Shown one piece after another: positions 1 to 5,730 of a DNA stretch of 12,606 bases. Within the stretch, counting starts at the first letter, position 1. Each line of letters begins with the position of its first letter. The notes beneath the pieces are model-generated. The model was not told the origin of the DNA and did no database searches. It was given only the letters and a program-made list of their open reading frames with translations. The translations under genes and the position numbers were made by a program. This DNA comes from Candidatus Methanomethylophilaceae archaeon (GTDB taxonomy: Archaea > Thermoplasmatota > Thermoplasmata > Methanomassiliicoccales > Methanomethylophilaceae), in the NCBI GenBank assembly GCA_013329105.1, contig DUKW01000151.1, positions 1 through 12,606 on the forward strand, given 5' to 3'.

Positions 1-294
1 GATTTCTCTATGGATATTGTTGAGAGAGACGCTATACCGGTATCTAAGAGAGGAAAGTTTAGCGGACGTAAATACCCATTCCGCTGTCCGGACTGTTTCT
101 GTATGGATCTGTCTCTTTCACCGGAGGATGAGCTACGATGTTCCTGCGGTGCAGTAATGGAGATGATTGAGGAGCCTCTTATAAAGGATGGCCGTCGTGT
201 GGGTAAGGAGCGCAACCCCTCTGAGATTCGCGGCTATGTCATCTCTCAGTTGCGTCAAATCGTAGAAACGGAAGATATTGAGAGAAACTTATAA
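1..294 (+). CDS. pncB: Nicotinate phosphoribosyltransferase, C-terminal part (5' truncated by window edge)
   Basis: The frame is open from base 1 (D-F-S before the first Met at 10), so this is the tail of a longer gene, not a 94-residue protein. The stretch MDIVERDAIPVSKRGKFSGR matches the family pattern 'DlVe.dg.PvsKRGK.SGrK' of nicotinate phosphoribosyltransferase, which joins nicotinate and PRPP to give nicotinate mononucleotide in NAD salvage. It is followed by a cysteine cluster (Cys26, 29, 31, 44, 46 counted from that Met), like the zinc-knuckle C-terminal domain described for the Thermoplasma acidophilum enzyme, then the usual 'PLIKDGRRV...PSEIRGYV..QL' ending. The active-site part lies outside the window. 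A hairpin and T-run follow the stop. The assignment is from motif memory; a generic zinc-binding protein is the less likely alternative. Confidence 0.82.
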   Translation, partial: DFSMDIVERDAIPVSKRGKFSGRKYPFRCPDCFCMDLSLSPEDELRCSCGAVMEMIEEPLIKDGRRVGKERNPSEIRGYVISQLRQIVETEDIERNL

Positions 295-301
295 GTATCA
301 G

Positions 302-329
302 ATGGGAAACGAAAATGCCCATATTTTTT
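302..329 (+). terminator. Hairpin plus T-run after the nicotinate phosphoribosyltransferase gene
   Basis: ATGGG (302-306) can pair with CCCAT (318-322) around an 11-nt A-rich loop, and six T residues follow at 324-329. It begins 8 nt after the stop codon. Archaeal termination mainly needs the T-run, so the stem may be incidental. Confidence 0.5.
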
Positions 330-408
330 CTCCATATCTAGAGCCAAACCTCTTGCATAAGCTCTTTTAAAGGCCTATACTATCTGTAACACTCTATTGA
401 ATTGGTAG

Positions 409-418
409 TTTATATATG
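409..418 (+). promoter_or_regulatory. TATA-like promoter element in the 295-631 spacer
   Basis: TTTATATATG is the best archaeal TATA-box match in the spacer. With the usual distance of about 27 nt, transcription would start near 440, giving a leader of about 190 nt before the gene at 632. That leader would contain the folded RNA at 485-600. Inferred from spacing only. Confidence 0.45.
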
Positions 419-431
419 ACTTTATGGTGTT

Positions 432-464
432 AAAGCAAGAAACGAAAGCATTAAGATTAAAGCA
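432..464 (+). repeat. Three AAAGCA iterons around the predicted transcription start
   Basis: AAAGCA occurs at 432-437, 445-450 and 459-464, with start-to-start spacing of 13 and 14 nt. The last two copies extend to AAAGCATT. They lie over and just after the start predicted from the TATA element at 409-418, so they could be protein-binding sites. Short and AT-rich, so chance is possible. Confidence 0.3.
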
Positions 465-484
465 TTGTTTTGGAGAAATAAGCA

Positions 485-600
485 CAGGGTTATCAGTCCG
501 TAAAGTTGGATAGTGTGGGCTGAGGGCGCCGTCAATGGGAAGGGGATGTTCCATTGGATTAATAGCAATCAGCCTGGGCTATGTGCTCATCCCTATAGTC
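485..600 (+). ncRNA. Candidate pseudoknotted leader RNA or small RNA before the zinc-ribbon gene
   Basis: This stretch of a 337-nt gene-free spacer has nested complementarity on the + strand. GGGCTGA (517-523) pairs with TCAGCCT (569-575), one end being a G-U pair. Inside it, CAATGG-G-AA (533-541) pairs with TTCCATTG (549-556) with one bulged G. The 7-nt loop GGGGATG (542-548) is complementary to CATCCC (588-593), which would close a pseudoknot. TATC/GATA (491-494/509-512) may form another small stem. The element ends about 38 nt before the start codon at 632. It matches no riboswitch, SRP RNA or RNase P RNA signature that I recognise. It could be a cis-regulatory leader or an independent RNA; folding is by eye, without covariation. 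Confidence 0.4.
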
Positions 601-631
601 TGTAAAGAAGAGGCAAACAGGTAGGTAAAAA

Positions 632-850
632 ATGATCGGTTCGCTGGCAAAAATCGCAGGATATGGTCCTTTAGAATGGGGTAAGGTTTACTGTAACTGT
701 GGGAATATCATCGATCTTGACAGGGGAGTCATAATTCGAAAACGTTCCCTGGGAAAGCCCATAGAGTGCTCTGTGTGCAGGAACCGTCGTATAGCAAAGG
801 AGATCGAGGAACTCAATAATCATTTTCTCGGTGAAGACGAAGAGGATTGA
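632..850 (+). CDS. Small zinc-ribbon protein of unknown function
   Basis: This 72-residue soluble protein has two cysteine pairs, C21-x-C23 (CNCG) and C46-x2-C49 (CSVCRNRR), the layout of a small zinc ribbon with a slightly unusual first knuckle. A basic stretch lies between the pairs and next to the second one, and the C terminus is strongly acidic (GEDEED). There is no membrane segment or signal peptide. The start is ATG, preceded by AGGTAGGTAA, which partly matches the AGGTGATC Shine-Dalgarno seen before hypD. It lies downstream of a predicted structured leader and 72 nt before the G3E GTPase gene, on the same strand. I do not recognise the family. A nucleic-acid or partner-binding zinc protein is possible, and a link to metal handling is only suggested by the neighbours. 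Confidence 0.7.
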   Translation: MIGSLAKIAGYGPLEWGKVYCNCGNIIDLDRGVIIRKRSLGKPIECSVCRNRRIAKEIEELNNHFLGEDEED

Positions 851-922
851 GCGATCTACCACTTTTTTAATGGATTACCAAGTTATTTAATCATAATAGC
901 ATTTCTTTAAACGGTTGAAAAT

Positions 923-1516
923 ATGCACTTCATTTTGGTTTCAGGTTTGCTTGGTGTGGGCAAGACCACCGTAATACTCGATATGATGGAAGCGCTCTAT
1001 GACAAAAAAGGTTACAAGGTCGTGGTCATAGAGAACGATTTCGGGAATAAAGGGATTGACGGAGAGGTCATGCGCAAGTTCGGGCTTGAGGTCAAGGACC
1101 TGCGAGGTGGCTGTATATGTTGCACCCTTAAAACAGGACTTATCGATACCGTTCGGGTAATACAGGCCAATATGGATCCGGATGTCATCATAGTCGAGCC
1201 CAGCGGCATCGCTGATCCAAAGATAGTTATCAATGCGGTGAACGATTGCAGCGGAATAGAGATAGACAGGCTGAGTTCGGTTGTGGTGGTTGATGCGGAG
1301 CGTTTCATGAAAAGCTGGAAGATGTTTGAGAGGCCGCTTCAGAATCAGCTAGGAGTTGCTGATCTGGTGTTGATAAACAAAATGGACACAGTCAGCCCTC
1401 AGGAGATAGAGGAGATCTCATCCAAAATTAGGGACTTTGGTTATGAAGGGCCTCTCCTGCCCGTGCAGGCCGATAAAGGCATCAATATGGAGCAGATGAT
1501 GAGGATATTTGAATGA
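923..1516 (+). CDS. Short G3E-family GTPase (CobW/COG0523-like), putative metallochaperone
   Basis: Motifs seen in order in 197 residues: Walker A GLLGVGKTT (8-16), E37-N38-D39-F40-G41, the G3E metal-site signature GGCICCT (62-68, the CxCC motif C64/C66/C67), Walker B-like IIVEPSG (89-95), and the guanine-specificity motif NKMD (152-155). CxCC G3E proteins use GTP hydrolysis to drive insertion of Zn, Co, Ni or Fe into target proteins. This copy is only the GTPase domain, as it ends where CobW proteins usually continue into a C-terminal domain. Its stop overlaps the next start (ATGA, 1513-1516), so the two are translationally coupled and probably act together. It is not HypB: CxCC and ENDFG fit CobW-type members, and HypB's own N-terminal metal motif is absent. 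The metal is unknown. Confidence 0.88.
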   Translation: MHFILVSGLLGVGKTTVILDMMEALYDKKGYKVVVIENDFGNKGIDGEVMRKFGLEVKDLRGGCICCTLKTGLIDTVRVIQANMDPDVIIVEPSGIADPKIVINAVNDCSGIEIDRLSSVVVVDAERFMKSWKMFERPLQNQLGVADLVLINKMDTVSPQEIEEISSKIRDFGYEGPLLPVQADKGINMEQMMRIFE

Positions 1517-1962
1517 CGGAAGAGAAAGAATACATACCAACAGCTCTAGCCGCTGACATACAGGGGGCGTTCGATTTTCCAGTAGCAGGTGAGGAAGCGG
1601 CCAAGGTTTTTTCTACATTCATAAGTGATCTGGTTAAGGCATCCGTTAAAGCTGGCGCTTGGTCCATAGGACATATTAAGGCGGTAGTAGAGAGCGGAGC
1701 AGGGTTTCTGATGCTCAGTAGCACGACCGAGAACGGAAAAGTCCGCTGCAGAGGAGAACTGAATAGAGTAGAGGACTACTCAATGACGGTCAACGTGATA
1801 GTCTATGGTGCCGATCCTTTAAGACTGGAGGAGATGTTTGTGGCGCTGGTCGAGACTCTCCCCCACGCCCAGGTTGATATCATTCCTGCAGAAGGTTGTG
1901 ATGATCCCAACTGTTTCGATCCTTTCTGTCACCGTCATGATCATATGCATAAAGATTACTGA
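1513..1962 (+). CDS. Partner of the G3E GTPase with a Cys/His metal-binding tail
   Basis: The 149-residue product is soluble. Its middle (about 45-120) reads as a compact alpha/beta domain with a notable IGHIKAVVE segment and a later VNVIVYGADP strand/turn. The last 21 residues form a dense metal site: Cys129, Cys134, Cys139, then His140, 142, 144 and 146, with several Asp. Such His/Cys tails are typical of nickel, cobalt or zinc chaperones. The 4-nt overlap with the G3E GTPase and that protein's missing C-terminal domain suggest that this is the detached second half of a CobW-like chaperone, with the tail delivering or storing metal. That is inference; I cannot confirm homology to the CobW C-terminal domain by eye. 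The gene converges on topA with a 20-nt gap. Confidence 0.75.
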   Translation: MTEEKEYIPTALAADIQGAFDFPVAGEEAAKVFSTFISDLVKASVKAGAWSIGHIKAVVESGAGFLMLSSTTENGKVRCRGELNRVEDYSMTVNVIVYGADPLRLEEMFVALVETLPHAQVDIIPAEGCDDPNCFDPFCHRHDHMHKDY

Positions 1963-1982
1963 TTCTGACGCTTACTGAGTGC

Positions 1983-4307
1983 TCATTTCGAATCGTCCGC
2001 ACTCTTCGGGATTTTTTTCTTCCTAGTAGATATTTTTTTGTTGCTGACAGTTGAGCTAACTTGTTTTTTGGGGCGGCTGGGACATTCAATGTTAATGCAT
2101 CGAACGTTCTTACCCATAGAGATCATAGGGGCGCCACATTCGGGACAGGGCTCTCCTGTTGCATCTATAGTACCACGAGGAGGTAGGGGGTATGTCTGGT
2201 TGCAGTCTGGCCATGATGAGCATCCCGCAAAACGTTTACCTGCCCGTGAATATATCACACGCATTGTACCTTTACCGCATTTGGGACAAATGCCTAGATC
2301 GCTGCGTTTTGTGTTGCTCTCGCAGTTGGGGTCGATGCATTGCTCTAAAGGAGGCTGACCGCGCCGGATGACCCTGAGTATGGGCTTACCACAGATCTTG
2401 CAGAGAGAATCTGTAGTCTGTATCATGGCTGATCGTGGCAGAGGGTATGCTTTGCCACAATCTGGATAGGAGTCACAGCCGATAAAATTGCCATGTCGTG
2501 AACGTTTGATGATAAGGTTGCCGCCGCAGTCTGGGCAGGTCCCTATATATTGTTGTTCATGTAGAGCTTGGCGTATCTCTTCCCCTATCTCTTTTTGTTT
2601 TGCCTTCATCTCCTCAACGACCTCTGCCAACATTTCCTGTGATTCACGTACTACGAAATCTAGGCTTTTCTCGCCTAGAGCTATATATTCCATATCCTGC
2701 TCTAGACGAGAGGTCATTTTCGGCTCTGTAATCTGACCGCCGTATTTCTCCAGGGCTTTTATAAGAGCTATACCGCTAGGGGTTGGTATCAGGTTATTAC
2801 CTTGAACATAATTACGGGCGTAGAGCTTTCCGATGATGTCGTGACGAGTGCTCTTAGTCCCAAGGCCAAGCCTCTCCATCTCTTGAATGAGAGAACCCTG
2901 ATTGTAACGATAAGGTGGTTTAGTCTCATCTTCCTCCAAGTGTATAGAGTATACACTCACCCTTTCTCCCTCCTGGAGCTCAGGTAATATCGACTCATTG
3001 AACTTATAGTACGGATAATATTTCCTCCATCCTTCCGATAGGAGGATTTGGCCTTTGCTCTGGAAGCGTTCCCCATTGACGTCCAGCACACAGGTGCGAT
3101 TCTCGATAACGGCGGCCGGTGCGACGGTGGCCAGGAACCTTCTGACAACCAATTCGTAGATCTTCCATTTATCCCCCTTCATTTTTTTGGAAGAGGCTAC
3201 ACCTGTAGGGTATATGGGGGGATGATCGGTGGTCATGCGTTTACCACGTGAAGGGTGCAGACTCTCCTGGTTAAGGAGTTCTTCAGCCTCTTTTGAGAAC
3301 TCGGAATCCTTCAGTTTTTGTAGTACACCTTTGAGACTGAGGGTCTTAGGATATACGGTGTTGTCTGTTCTTGGATATGATATATATCCACTGGTGTAGA
3401 GATCCTCTGCAATTCTCATAGCCGTTACTGGGGGTATTCCTAGGCGATTTGCCTCGATAAGTAAGGTGGTGGTGTTGAAGGGCGATGGGGGGTAGTCGTC
3501 TTCTTTCTCTATATTGAAGGAGAGTACGGTTGCCTCTTCTGTACCCTCGCAGGAGGAGAATCTTAGATCAGCCTCTTCCTTTTTCCAGAAGGGATTGTTC
3601 TCGTGTTCAGCAGTAAATGTTTCATCCCCGAACTCACCTTTTATAAGCCAATACGGTTCGGGTTCAAATTGCTCTATTTCCTCATGTCGATCGGTGACGA
3701 GTTTTAGCGTGGGGCTCTGCACCCTTCCTACGGATAAAAAATTACGTCCGACCTGTCCGGAGTATATGGACACCATGCGTGTGAGTACAGCCCCCCATAT
3801 GAGGTCTATCAACTGTCGAGCCTCAGCAGCGTCAGCTAAGCGGGTATCGGGTGAACCAAGGTCTTCGAAGGCATACTCTATTTCAGCCTTCGTTAGGGCA
3901 CTGAATCTTGCCCTGCGTACTTTAGACATATCTACATCGGCAAGGCGTATAGTCTCCAGGCCAATGAGCTCCCCCTCGCGATCATAATCAGTGGCTATTA
4001 TAACCTCATCGGCTTCATTGGCTAGGTTTTTTATGGCATCTAGAATGTTGTGAGCCTTGACATATTTCTCAGGAGGAGCATATATAAGTTCTTCAGGCGG
4101 AACCTTTGACCAATCATTGTATTCCTCAGAATAGTCTAATTCTATTATATGACCACGTAGCCCTATGACCGAATACTCATCATCACCGCGGATGAAGGTG
4201 ATTACGGTAGCGCCTCCCAGTTTTTTTGTCTCACGTTTTCCATCAGAAAGGATGGTAGCGATTCGTCGGGCGGTATTGGCTTTCTCCGTTATCACTAATC
4301 TCTTCAT
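1983..4307 (-). CDS. topA: DNA topoisomerase I (type IA) with four C-terminal zinc ribbons
   Basis: The 774-residue enzyme relaxes negatively supercoiled DNA by single-strand passage. The Toprim domain opens at the N terminus (E8 in VITEKA) and carries the acidic triad region ATDYDREGE (D107, D109, E111). The catalytic tyrosine is most likely Y311 in ISYPRTD. SVGRVQSPTL (192-201) is the usual type IA segment. Four C4 zinc ribbons follow: C591/594/611/617, C636/639/657/662, C674/677/696/702 and C721/724/737/742. The tail (743-774) is Lys/Arg-rich. ATG at 4307 puts VITEKA at the N terminus as expected. A TATA-like element about 27 nt upstream suggests a leaderless mRNA. It lies 51 nt downstream of nikR on the same strand. 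There is no helicase domain, so it is not a reverse gyrase. Confidence 0.96.
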   Translation of the reverse strand: MKRLVITEKANTARRIATILSDGKRETKKLGGATVITFIRGDDEYSVIGLRGHIIELDYSEEYNDWSKVPPEELIYAPPEKYVKAHNILDAIKNLANEADEVIIATDYDREGELIGLETIRLADVDMSKVRRARFSALTKAEIEYAFEDLGSPDTRLADAAEARQLIDLIWGAVLTRMVSIYSGQVGRNFLSVGRVQSPTLKLVTDRHEEIEQFEPEPYWLIKGEFGDETFTAEHENNPFWKKEEADLRFSSCEGTEEATVLSFNIEKEDDYPPSPFNTTTLLIEANRLGIPPVTAMRIAEDLYTSGYISYPRTDNTVYPKTLSLKGVLQKLKDSEFSKEAEELLNQESLHPSRGKRMTTDHPPIYPTGVASSKKMKGDKWKIYELVVRRFLATVAPAAVIENRTCVLDVNGERFQSKGQILLSEGWRKYYPYYKFNESILPELQEGERVSVYSIHLEEDETKPPYRYNQGSLIQEMERLGLGTKSTRHDIIGKLYARNYVQGNNLIPTPSGIALIKALEKYGGQITEPKMTSRLEQDMEYIALGEKSLDFVVRESQEMLAEVVEEMKAKQKEIGEEIRQALHEQQYIGTCPDCGGNLIIKRSRHGNFIGCDSYPDCGKAYPLPRSAMIQTTDSLCKICGKPILRVIRRGQPPLEQCIDPNCESNTKRSDLGICPKCGKGTMRVIYSRAGKRFAGCSSWPDCNQTYPLPPRGTIDATGEPCPECGAPMISMGKNVRCINIECPSRPKKQVSSTVSNKKISTRKKKIPKSADDSK

Positions 4308-4328
4308 TCAGCGCGACTAATACGGCGT

Positions 4329-4340
4329 GATTATAAAAAT
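4329..4340 (-). promoter_or_regulatory. TATA-like element for topA
   Basis: Read on the minus strand this is ATTTTTATAATC, centred about 27 nt before the topA ATG at 4307, so the transcript would start at or very near the start codon. It sits in the 51-nt gap after nikR, and its T-run could also end the nikR transcript. Confidence 0.5.
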
Positions 4341-4358
4341 TATGGTGCTGTAGTTACT

Positions 4359-4808
4359 CTATTTGAAGTGACGTGGTCCGATATAATGCATATGTGCACC
4401 GGTAGAAGAGGTCATTGTCAACTTTGCACGAAGGACGCCCTTTATGCTCATCAGTTCGTTGGCGAAGTCCTGCAATTCTCTAAGTGTGCCGCTAACAAGC
4501 AGTATCTCCATACACCGGTCATGATCAAGGTGTACATGTATTGTTGTGCCGACGTATTCATGATACTTTTCGTGCTGTATCGACGTGAGTTTCTCCTTCA
4601 CTCCGCTCACATCATGGTCATAGATAAGATTGATAGTGCCTATCATGTATTGGTCTGGGTTCTTCCACTCTTCCTCTGCCAAGGCGTCGCGTACAAGGTC
4701 ACGAATGGCCTCTGATCGACTTGTATAGCCTTTTCTTTTAAGTGACTCATCGAATTTCTCGAGAAGCTCGGGTTCTAGCGAGACCCCAATTCGTGTAACC
4801 TTTTCCAT
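4359..4808 (-). CDS. nikR: NikR-type nickel-responsive transcriptional regulator
   Basis: A 149-residue ribbon-helix-helix/ACT-like metal sensor. The N-terminal beta strand VTRIGVSLE (4-12) and helix region YTSRSEAIRDLVRDAL (28-43) make the DNA-binding domain. The C-terminal domain holds the nickel site HVHLDHDRC (H91, H93, C99), in the same spacing as E. coli H87/H89/C95. The fourth ligand region reads QHEKYHE (78-84), but H79 is one residue too far from H91; see findings. I start at ATG 4808, because the reading frame continues to 4961 but that extension has no resemblance to NikR and a TATA element lies about 27 nt before 4808. ATG 4814 would add two residues. The stop is TAG. It is divergent from the operon ending in hypA-hypD, which fits nickel control of that operon. 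Confidence 0.9.
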   Translation of the reverse strand: MEKVTRIGVSLEPELLEKFDESLKRKGYTSRSEAIRDLVRDALAEEEWKNPDQYMIGTINLIYDHDVSGVKEKLTSIQHEKYHEYVGTTIHVHLDHDRCMEILLVSGTLRELQDFANELMSIKGVLRAKLTMTSSTGAHMHYIGPRHFK

Positions 4809-4820
4809 AAACATAAGGTA

Positions 4821-4830
4821 ACGATATCGT
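4821..4830. promoter_or_regulatory. Candidate NikR autoregulatory operator
   Basis: ACGATATCGT is a perfect 10-bp palindrome lying between the nikR TATA element (4831-4840) and the nikR start codon (4808). A repressor bound there would block transcription initiation, so NikR autoregulation is a natural guess. It does not match the E. coli NikR half-sites (GTATGA/TCATAC). Confidence 0.35.
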
Positions 4831-4840
4831 AATAAAAAAC
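4831..4840 (-). promoter_or_regulatory. TATA-like element for nikR
   Basis: Read on the minus strand this is GTTTTTTATT, in a T-rich run continuing into ATTA, centred about 27 nt before ATG 4808. It predicts a leaderless or nearly leaderless nikR mRNA and supports the shorter NikR start. Confidence 0.45.
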
Positions 4841-4902
4841 CATTCATTGGGTAAGAGCGATTTGTGATGTTCTTATGTTGATGTAACCTGTATTTTTCGA
4901 AC

Positions 4903-4910
4903 ATATTAAT
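4903..4910 (+). promoter_or_regulatory. Putative TATA element for the PP-loop/folC/nth/hypA/hypD operon
   Basis: ATATTAAT lies about 25 nt before a predicted start near 4932, which precedes the GGAGG ribosome site at 4936-4940. The position fits a gene start near 4948 better than one at 4993. Confidence 0.35.
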
Positions 4911-4935
4911 ACACGTTATTTCATAGCCCGAAATC

Positions 4936-4940
4936 GGAGG
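4936..4940 (+). promoter_or_regulatory. GGAGG ribosome-binding site that points to a start near 4948
   Basis: GGAGG is the clearest Shine-Dalgarno here. Measured in the same register as AGGTGATC-CA-ATG before hypD, the start should fall near 4948. The in-frame codons there are three successive ATC, with no ATG, GTG or TTG in frame before GTG 4993. Confidence 0.5.
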
Positions 4941-4992
4941 AATCATCATCACAAATGACACCCATGCACTTCTGGTTGCCCTTCGCTCAGCT

Positions 4993-5730
4993 GTGCGTCA
5001 GGTTGTAGACGAGGATCAGATTGGTGTCCTTTTCTCTGGTGGTTTGGACAGTACTATTGTAGCGATTTTGGCATCTGAGTTGTCGGAAGTGACTTTGTAC
5101 ACAGTCGGGGTGGAGAATTCCTACGACCTGGATGCAGGCAGGACGGCATCTGAGCTTTTGAGGATACCATGGAAGCCATTGGTTATAAGACGCGAGGATG
5201 TGTTGGACGCTGTTAGGGAAATGGTAGTCCTTACCTCCAATCGCAACCCAGTCAATCTTTCATTTGAGATACCATTGTTTGTCGTCTCCAAGTATGCAAA
5301 GGAACATCTTCTTTTGAGCGGTCAGGTTGCTGATGAACTCTTTGCAGGGTATGCTCGCTATATGTCTATGACCGCAGAGGAGAAAAAGAAGCAGATGGAT
5401 TTGGATTTGGCAAAACTTATTGATCTGGTTATAGAACATGAGCGTGTGATTGCTGAGTATCATGGCAGAGTGATACGGTATCCGTTCCTTCAGCCTCCTG
5501 TTTTAGAAGCGGTCAATTCTATTCCTGTGGAAGAGCGTACAGGTTATGGATGCACTAAAGAGCTTCTGCGGGATGTTGCTAGATTAGTAGGGGCAGGAGA
5601 GTTGGCAGATAGGAAAAAAAAGGCGGCCCAATATGGTAGCGGAGTGATGAGAGTCCTCAAGGCAGAGGCTAAAAAACGGGGCACAAGTGTCCGTGGTCTG
5701 GTAGCAGAGATAGCAAGGGACGCTTTATGA
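4993..5730 (+). CDS. Stand-alone asparagine-synthetase-like PP-loop enzyme (no glutaminase domain)
   Basis: The protein has the synthetase half of AsnB: ATP pyrophosphatase loop SGGLDS (15-20), GQVADELFAGY (110-120) in place of AsnB G-x-x-SDELFGGY, RYPFLQPPVLEAVNSIP (162-178), the KELLRDVA segment (189-196) and the basic KKKAAQYGSGV (208-218). These activate a carboxylate by adenylation, as in Asp to Asn. The N-terminal glutaminase domain is absent, so it would use ammonia, a partner amidotransferase or another substrate. The coordinates use the first canonical in-frame start (GTG), but it lacks a ribosome site. The frame is open back to the TAG at 4924 and encodes a plausible first helix (DTHALLVALRSAVRQVVDE) ahead of the PP-loop, so translation probably begins near 4948. 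It overlaps folC by 4 nt and leads the operon. Confidence 0.82.
   Translation: MRQVVDEDQIGVLFSGGLDSTIVAILASELSEVTLYTVGVENSYDLDAGRTASELLRIPWKPLVIRREDVLDAVREMVVLTSNRNPVNLSFEIPLFVVSKYAKEHLLLSGQVADELFAGYARYMSMTAEEKKKQMDLDLAKLIDLVIEHERVIAEYHGRVIRYPFLQPPVLEAVNSIPVEERTGYGCTKELLRDVARLVGAGELADRKKKAAQYGSGVMRVLKAEAKKRGTSVRGLVAEIARDAL

Larger units (their letters stand above)
4860..4956. repeat. Perfect 10-nt inverted repeat in the nikR/PP-loop gene divergent region
   Basis: ATTTGTGATG (4860-4869) and its exact reverse complement CATCACAAAT (4947-4956) are separated by 77 nt. The second arm covers the likely translation start of the downstream operon and the first lies upstream of its putative TATA element. 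The arms could be two regulator sites. An mRNA hairpin is unlikely if transcription starts near 4932. Confidence 0.35.

Noticed and set aside
10..294. Independent 94-residue zinc protein starting at ATG 10
   Set aside because: The frame is open to base 1 and the sequence matches the interior and tail of nicotinate phosphoribosyltransferase.
485..600. SRP RNA or RNase P RNA
   Set aside because: The region is too short and lacks the conserved SRP GGAAG/GCAGC loop and the RNase P conserved regions.
923..1516. G3E GTPase read as HypB
   Set aside because: It has the CobW-type CxCC and ENDFG motifs and lacks HypB's N-terminal metal motif; nearness to hyp genes (6 kb) is not enough.
3514..3987. 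Open frame of 157 codons on the + strand inside topA
   Set aside because: Ser/Arg-rich translation antisense to the well-supported topoisomerase; a shadow frame.
1983..4307. Reverse gyrase
   Set aside because: Only the type IA topoisomerase and zinc ribbons are present; there is no N-terminal helicase domain, and 774 residues is too short.
4359..4361. TAG of nikR as pyrrolysine readthrough
   Set aside because: NikR is complete at this point, and the frame past it reaches another TAG after 14 codons without recognisable sequence.
4809..4961. N-terminal extension of NikR to 4961
   Set aside because: The extra 51 residues show no NikR similarity, would cover the promoter and palindrome, and the family begins at the beta strand right after Met 4808.
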